Source: an uncultured Clostridia bacterium | GTDB lineage: Bacteria; Bacillota; Clostridia; Lachnospirales; CAG-274 | DNA length: 10,655 bases | Direction of reading: 5' to 3' | NCBI GenBank assembly: GCA_947629215.1 | Contig: CANRCU010000058.1 | Span: forward strand, 1 to 10,655 | Shown: one piece after another, positions 6,977 to 10,655 of the stretch | How positions within the stretch are numbered: the stretch's first letter is position 1 | Layout: every line of letters begins with the position of its first letter | Position numbers and translations under genes: made by a program | Notes under the pieces: generated by a model | What the model saw: the letters and a program-made list of their open reading frames with translations, nothing else | Told to the model about the DNA's origin: nothing | The model's database searches: none

Positions 6977-8263
6977 TTATTTTAATTTGTTCAGCAGCAC
7001 TTTTCCGCCGCAGACGGTCAAAACAGGTCTGCCGTAAAGTTCTTCGCCGTCGTAAAGCGAATATTTTGCTCGTGAAACAAATTCCGCAGCGTTAACTTTA
7101 AAAGTTTTCTTATCGTCAATTATTATAAGATCGGCGTCCTTGCCGACGGCAATTTCGCCTTTTGAAGTAAGACCGAGTATTTTTGCGGGGTTTGACGACA
7201 TTTTTTTCACTATGTCAAGCGGCGTGAAGTCGTTGTTTTTGACAAGCGCGGTGAAAGTCACGGGCAGCGCCGTTTCAAGCGAGGAAACGCCGTAGCTTGC
7301 GTTTTCAAACTCCATATCCTTGGTTTCTTTGGTGGCAGGCGTATGCCCCGAGGAGATAACGTCTATAGTGCCGTTCCTAAGCCCTTCTATGATGATGTTT
7401 ATATCGTTTTGTGTGCGCAGCGGCGGATCGACTTTGGCTATGGTGTTGTAATTTTCAGCCTCGGCTTCGGACCTTGTAAAATAATGCGGACAGGTGTCGG
7501 CGGTCGCTTTTACGCCGCGCTTTTTTGCGTCGCATATGTGATGTACACTGCCGCCTGTGCTGACTTTTGTGATGTGTATTTTTGCATCGGTGTATTTGGA
7601 TATTACAAGATTACGCGAAACTATACAGTCTTCTGCCTCGCAGGGGCAGCCTTGCAGCCCGAGTTTTGTGGAATAATAGCCGCGGTTTATGCAGCCCCCC
7701 GCGCAGAGGTCGGGGTCGGCGCAGCGTGTTACGAGCGGTACGCCGAATTTTTTGCTGTAAAGCATGACATGGCGCAGTATGCCTGCGTTTTTTATGCTTG
7801 TGCCGCCGTCGGAGAGCGCTATGACGCCGCGGCTTATCATCTCGCCCATTTCGGCTATTTCTTCGCCTGCGCAGTTTTTGGTTATGGAGCCGTAGAGTTG
7901 AATGTTTATCGGCGAATATTCTTCCACTTTTGAGAAAATATATTCAACAACGCTCTTTGTGTCGATACACGGCTGAGTGTTGGGCGAACATACCAAAGTT
8001 GTGAAACCGCCCGCAACGGCGCTGTCCGTTACGGTGATTATATTTGCATTGTTTTCAAAGCCTGCCTCACATATCTTGCAGGACATATCTATAAGCCCCG
8101 GCATGAGCAAAAGCCCGCCGCCGTCTATATTTTCGGCTGCCGCCGTCTTTATCTCAGGCGCTATCTCCGCTATTTTTCCGTCGGATACAAGCACCTGAAA
8201 GAGTTTTTCGCTGTCATAGCCGTCCGCGGCTATCCTTACGTTTTTTATTTTCAGCTCGTTCAT
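6977..8263 (-). CDS. pyrC: Dihydroorotase-family protein (PyrC-like), active site lost
   Basis: A 428-residue amidohydrolase of the PyrC type that converts carbamoyl-aspartate to dihydroorotate in pyrimidine synthesis. The fold signature remains: MPGLIDM, SPNTQP at 93-98, HITKVST, DPPLR at 279-283, NGTIDVI and the C-terminal GKDADLIIID. Yet the metal site is gone. The HxH motif reads S61-C62-K63, the bridging Asp of the DDG turn is Gly153, the other two ligand His are Arg180 and Lys233, and the catalytic Asp of TDHAPH is Gly306 (SSGHTPA). Substrate residues also differ: Cys65 for Arg, Asp279 for Asn, Ala310 for His. No stop or frameshift interrupts it, so it looks selected for a non-catalytic role. 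The start ATG 8263 follows AAGGAG and overlaps the pyrB-like stop by 4 bases; a longer frame to 8422 lies inside pyrB and is unlikely. Confidence 0.88.
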   Translation of the reverse strand: MNELKIKNVRIAADGYDSEKLFQVLVSDGKIAEIAPEIKTAAAENIDGGGLLLMPGLIDMSCKICEAGFENNANIITVTDSAVAGGFTTLVCSPNTQPCIDTKSVVEYIFSKVEEYSPINIQLYGSITKNCAGEEIAEMGEMISRGVIALSDGGTSIKNAGILRHVMLYSKKFGVPLVTRCADPDLCAGGCINRGYYSTKLGLQGCPCEAEDCIVSRNLVISKYTDAKIHITKVSTGGSVHHICDAKKRGVKATADTCPHYFTRSEAEAENYNTIAKVDPPLRTQNDINIIIEGLRNGTIDVISSGHTPATKETKDMEFENASYGVSSLETALPVTFTALVKNNDFTPLDIVKKMSSNPAKILGLTSKGEIAVGKDADLIIIDDKKTFKVNAAEFVSRAKYSLYDGEELYGRPVLTVCGGKVLLNKLK

Positions 8264-9189
8264 GCGTCCTCTCTCCTTCCCATAGACATCAGATATAAAA
8301 GCGCCATTCTTATTGCGACGCCGTTGGTTATCTGGTCGTCCGTGATACAGCGGCTGCTGTCGACTATGCTGCCCTCTATTTCGACACGGCGGTCGGGCGA
8401 ACCGGGATGCATGATTATACAATCGGGTTTGGTGCGGGCAAGCACATCGTGTGTTACTTTAAAAAAGTCCTTGTACTCGTTAAAACTTGCAAGACGGCTG
8501 CCGTAGCTGTCCTCTGCTTGTAAACGCAGGCTCATTATAACATCGGAATCTTTTGCCGCTTCGTTCAGGTCATAGTGTACCTTTACGCCGAAATCTTCAA
8601 GATGAGAGGGAATCATTGTAGGCGGAGCGACAACGTGTACGTCCACCCCAAGTTTCAGCAGGCCCCATATATTGCTGCGCGCAACGCGCGAGCTTATCAC
8701 ATCGCCAACTATCGTAACCTTTAAATCGTCAAAACTGCCCTTTATATGCTTTATGGTCATAAGGTCGAGCAGAGCTTGAGAAGGGTCCTCGTTTATGCCG
8801 TCGCCTGCGTTCAAAACGCCTGCGTTTACCTTTTCGGCAAGCAATTTTGCGCTGCCCGCCATGGGATGACGGCAGATGATGAAATCACCGCCCATTTGTT
8901 CTATGGTGCGTCCCATATCGTTTATGTTTTCGTGCCTGTCCTCTATGCCGGGAACGGTTATGTCAACTATGCTTGCGCCAAGGTACTGCGCCGCCAACTC
9001 ATAGCTGAGTTTTGCGCGCACGCTGCGTTCATAGAAGAGTATTATCACGGATTTACCGTTTAGATAAGGTGTTTTTTTGTTTTTCTGGTTAAGCACGTAC
9101 TTCATTGTTTCGGCTGTTTCAAGTATGTGCAGTATCTCCTCTTTGGATATGTCGAGCAGACTGATAAAATCTTTTCTTAAAAAACTCAT
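8260..9189 (-). CDS. pyrB: Aspartate carbamoyltransferase-family protein (PyrB-like), altered active site
   Basis: A 309-residue, full-length member of the carbamoyltransferase family, whose usual member joins carbamoyl phosphate to aspartate. Aligned by motif with E. coli and Bacillus PyrB, the carbamoyl-phosphate side is damaged. STRT reads SVRA at 56-59, the Lys84 position is Arg85 in a rewritten 80s loop (GIEDRHE), and the His of HPTQ is Asp135 (EDPSQ). HPGPxNR has become HPGSPDR at 261-267. Kept are Arg58, Arg107 of RHP, Gln138, Arg168 of SRVARSN, and Arg222 and Gln224 of LRLQ, including the aspartate-binding side. ATG directly follows the topB stop with no gap, and GGAGG sits inside the topB end. 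It may be a pseudo-enzyme, or act on another substrate. Confidence 0.88.
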   Translation of the reverse strand: MSFLRKDFISLLDISKEEILHILETAETMKYVLNQKNKKTPYLNGKSVIILFYERSVRAKLSYELAAQYLGASIVDITVPGIEDRHENINDMGRTIEQMGGDFIICRHPMAGSAKLLAEKVNAGVLNAGDGINEDPSQALLDLMTIKHIKGSFDDLKVTIVGDVISSRVARSNIWGLLKLGVDVHVVAPPTMIPSHLEDFGVKVHYDLNEAAKDSDVIMSLRLQAEDSYGSRLASFNEYKDFFKVTHDVLARTKPDCIIMHPGSPDRRVEIEGSIVDSSRCITDDQITNGVAIRMALLYLMSMGRREDA

Positions 9190-10655
9190 TTATCCGACCT
9201 CCGTTTCGTCCAAGCCGCTTTGAACGGTCAATGCGCCCAATTCAAGCGCGCCAAGCTTGTTTTTAAGTTTTAAAGTGCCGACAGCCGGTTCTTTGGTGTC
9301 GGGCATGGTCATTTTTATGTTTTCGCTCTTGCCCTCTTTTATCAAGGCGCTTACAATATCCCTGTCAATGCATACGCCGTGGTCTTCAAGAGCGTTTTTC
9401 CATATCTTAAATTTGCAGCCGTTGCGCCAATTGCTGCAATAATAGCTTTTGCTGTTTTCGTATACCAGACCGCCGCAGTTTGGGCATATACCGAGCGAAG
9501 AGGCAGGCAGCCTGCGTTTGCCCTTGCCGTAACCCTCTGCGGGGAATTGCACATTTGTGGGGCTTTTGTCCGCATTATCCACCAAAAAGCAGACATATCT
9601 GCGTATGCTTGCCATAAACTTTACGGGATCCATTTTCCCCTTTGCTATGGAAGCAAGCCCTTTTTCCCATTTGCCGGTGGTTACGGGCGAGCTTAGCTCC
9701 GGCGGACACACGCCTATCAGTTTTATGGCTTTTTCTGTCGGTATCAGGGATTTTCCGCTGCGTTTTATATAATGCACCTGTATCAGCCGCTCTATTGTTG
9801 CCGCGCGTGTCGCGGGCGTACCCAAGCCCGAATCCTTCAGCTGTTCTTTTATTGTTTCGTCCTCAACGAACCTGCCCGCGTTTTCCATTGCGTTAAGCAG
9901 GGTGTCTTCGGTATACGGTTGTGGGGGCTTGGTTTTTTTCTTGTTTGCCTTTACGCCGACAAGCTGTCTTGTGTCGCCCTTGTTCAGCTTGGGCAGCGGC
10001 GTGTCGGTATTTTTGCTCTTTTTTCTGTCGCTGCGTTCAAGCGCCTTCCAACCCTGTTCTATAACGGTAGTGCCGCTTGTGGTGAATTTGTCGATCCCTA
10101 TATCGGTAATAATTTTGGTGGTGCTGTACACATAATGCGGGTAAAATACCGACAAAAACCGCCGTACAATAAGGTCAAATACATTTTCTTCATTGGCGCT
10201 CAGACCGTTTATGTTCATTTTGCCGTTTGTGGGTATAATAGCGTGGTGGTCGCTTATCTTGCTGTTGTCGACTATTCTTTTTGTGATGGGCAGCTTTGCA
10301 AGCGCGGTCACATATGCAGCCATATTTTTGTATTTGTCGGTCGCTTCAAGTTTTGTTGCTATCTGAGAAAGCTGCGGTATCATATCGTCCGAAAGATAGC
10401 GGCTGTCTGTACGCGGATATGTGATGAGTTTTCGCTTTTCATACAGTTCTTGTGCGGCGTTCAAGGTGTCATGGGCGGACATACCGAATTTTTTGTTGCA
10501 GTCGCGCTGTAATTGTGTCAAGTCGTATAAAAGCGGAGGGGGCATCTTTTTTTCCTCCTGTTCGACAAGGCTTACTGAACCCGTTTTGCCTTTTACACGC
10601 GCAATTACCTCATCGGCGGCTTTTTTGTCGAAAATTTTGGTGTCGCTGCCGTTTG
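9190..10655 (-). CDS. topB: DNA topoisomerase III, C-terminal part (5' end outside window)
   Basis: A type IA topoisomerase that cuts one strand and decatenates DNA. The window holds 487 codons; the frame stays open to the right edge, so the N-terminal Toprim domain is missing from view. Counting from the first whole codon, the active-site Tyr79 lies in ITYPRTDSRYL, followed by DHHAIIPT at 135-142, GLGTPATRAATIERL at 276-290 and SPVTTGKWEKGL at 322-333. A C-terminal zinc ribbon has Cys390, Cys393, Cys406 and Cys413. Just upstream of the active site, PPPLLYDLTQLQ is typical of TopB. A Met codon at 10545 has an AGGAGG-like site before it, but the coding frame continues upstream with plausible TopB sequence, so it is probably internal. 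TopB occurs both in chromosomes and in conjugative elements; nothing else here suggests a mobile element. Confidence 0.93.
   Translation of the reverse strand, partial: NGSDTKIFDKKAADEVIARVKGKTGSVSLVEQEEKKMPPPLLYDLTQLQRDCNKKFGMSAHDTLNAAQELYEKRKLITYPRTDSRYLSDDMIPQLSQIATKLEATDKYKNMAAYVTALAKLPITKRIVDNSKISDHHAIIPTNGKMNINGLSANEENVFDLIVRRFLSVFYPHYVYSTTKIITDIGIDKFTTSGTTVIEQGWKALERSDRKKSKNTDTPLPKLNKGDTRQLVGVKANKKKTKPPQPYTEDTLLNAMENAGRFVEDETIKEQLKDSGLGTPATRAATIERLIQVHYIKRSGKSLIPTEKAIKLIGVCPPELSSPVTTGKWEKGLASIAKGKMDPVKFMASIRRYVCFLVDNADKSPTNVQFPAEGYGKGKRRLPASSLGICPNCGGLVYENSKSYYCSNWRNGCKFKIWKNALEDHGVCIDRDIVSALIKEGKSENIKMTMPDTKEPAVGTLKLKNKLGALELGALTVQSGLDETEVG

Noticed and set aside
7343..7933. 196-codon plus-strand frame
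   Set aside because: Antisense shadow of the pyrC-like gene; composition typical of a shadow frame.
8264..8422. Longer PyrC-like start at 8422
   Set aside because: The extra 53 codons lie inside the pyrB-like gene and encode a basic, non-family sequence; ATG 8263 has a ribosome site and the ATGA overlap.
9772..10512. 246-codon plus-strand frame
   Set aside because: Antisense shadow of topB; Cys/Phe-rich translation without recognisable domains.
9190..10545. Complete topB starting at 10545
   Set aside because: The frame continues to the window edge and the upstream residues fit TopB, so the gene is partial.
9190..10655. Mobile element suggested by topB
   Set aside because: No relaxase, integrase, coupling protein, repeats or attachment site is seen, and flanking genes look chromosomal.

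Overview
The window looks like chromosomal DNA of an anaerobic, low-to-mid GC Firmicute of the class Clostridia, perhaps Oscillospiraceae-like. This rests on the gene set (an FprA-type flavodiiron protein, a YycJ/WalJ-type hydrolase next to murA, peptidase T, a clostridial topoisomerase III), on strong AGGAGG ribosome sites, on sigma-A promoters and on heavy use of ATA for Ile. The genus cannot be fixed from the sequence.

Layout. Positions 1-1071 (minus strand) hold a three-gene cassette: an HprK-like P-loop kinase, a PqqD-like small protein and the first 34 codons of an S24/S26-type signal peptidase-like protein cut by the window edge. It has its own promoter, flanked by a 9-bp direct repeat. 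Divergent from it (plus strand) lie murA, probably starting at a UUG codon at 1377, and a walJ-like metallo-beta-lactamase gene. The convergent gap at 3439-3601 carries four inverted repeats, one of them a good terminator for murA-walJ. Next come fprA (minus) and, divergent from it, pepT-nudC (plus); both transcription units have clear promoters between 4772 and 4929. From 6977 to the right edge the minus strand carries topB (partial), pyrB-like and pyrC-like genes, packed without gaps.

The most unusual part is the pyrB-pyrC-like pair. Both genes are full length and uninterrupted, yet the PyrC-like protein has lost every metal ligand and the catalytic Asp of dihydroorotase. The PyrB-like protein has lost several carbamoyl-phosphate residues, including the His of the HPTQ motif, while keeping its Asp-binding side. 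They are best read as a co-transcribed pseudo-enzyme pair: a scaffold, a regulator, or enzymes with changed chemistry. The second item of interest is the kinase/PqqD/peptidase cassette. It resembles parts of lasso-peptide and other RiPP maturation loci, but no precursor peptide is visible here.

The rest is ordinary housekeeping: murA makes the first committed peptidoglycan precursor, walJ may link wall and DNA processes, fprA removes O2 or NO, pepT and nudC recycle peptides and NAD(H) or NAD-capped RNA, and topB decatenates DNA. I saw no tRNA, rRNA, CRISPR array or insertion sequence.
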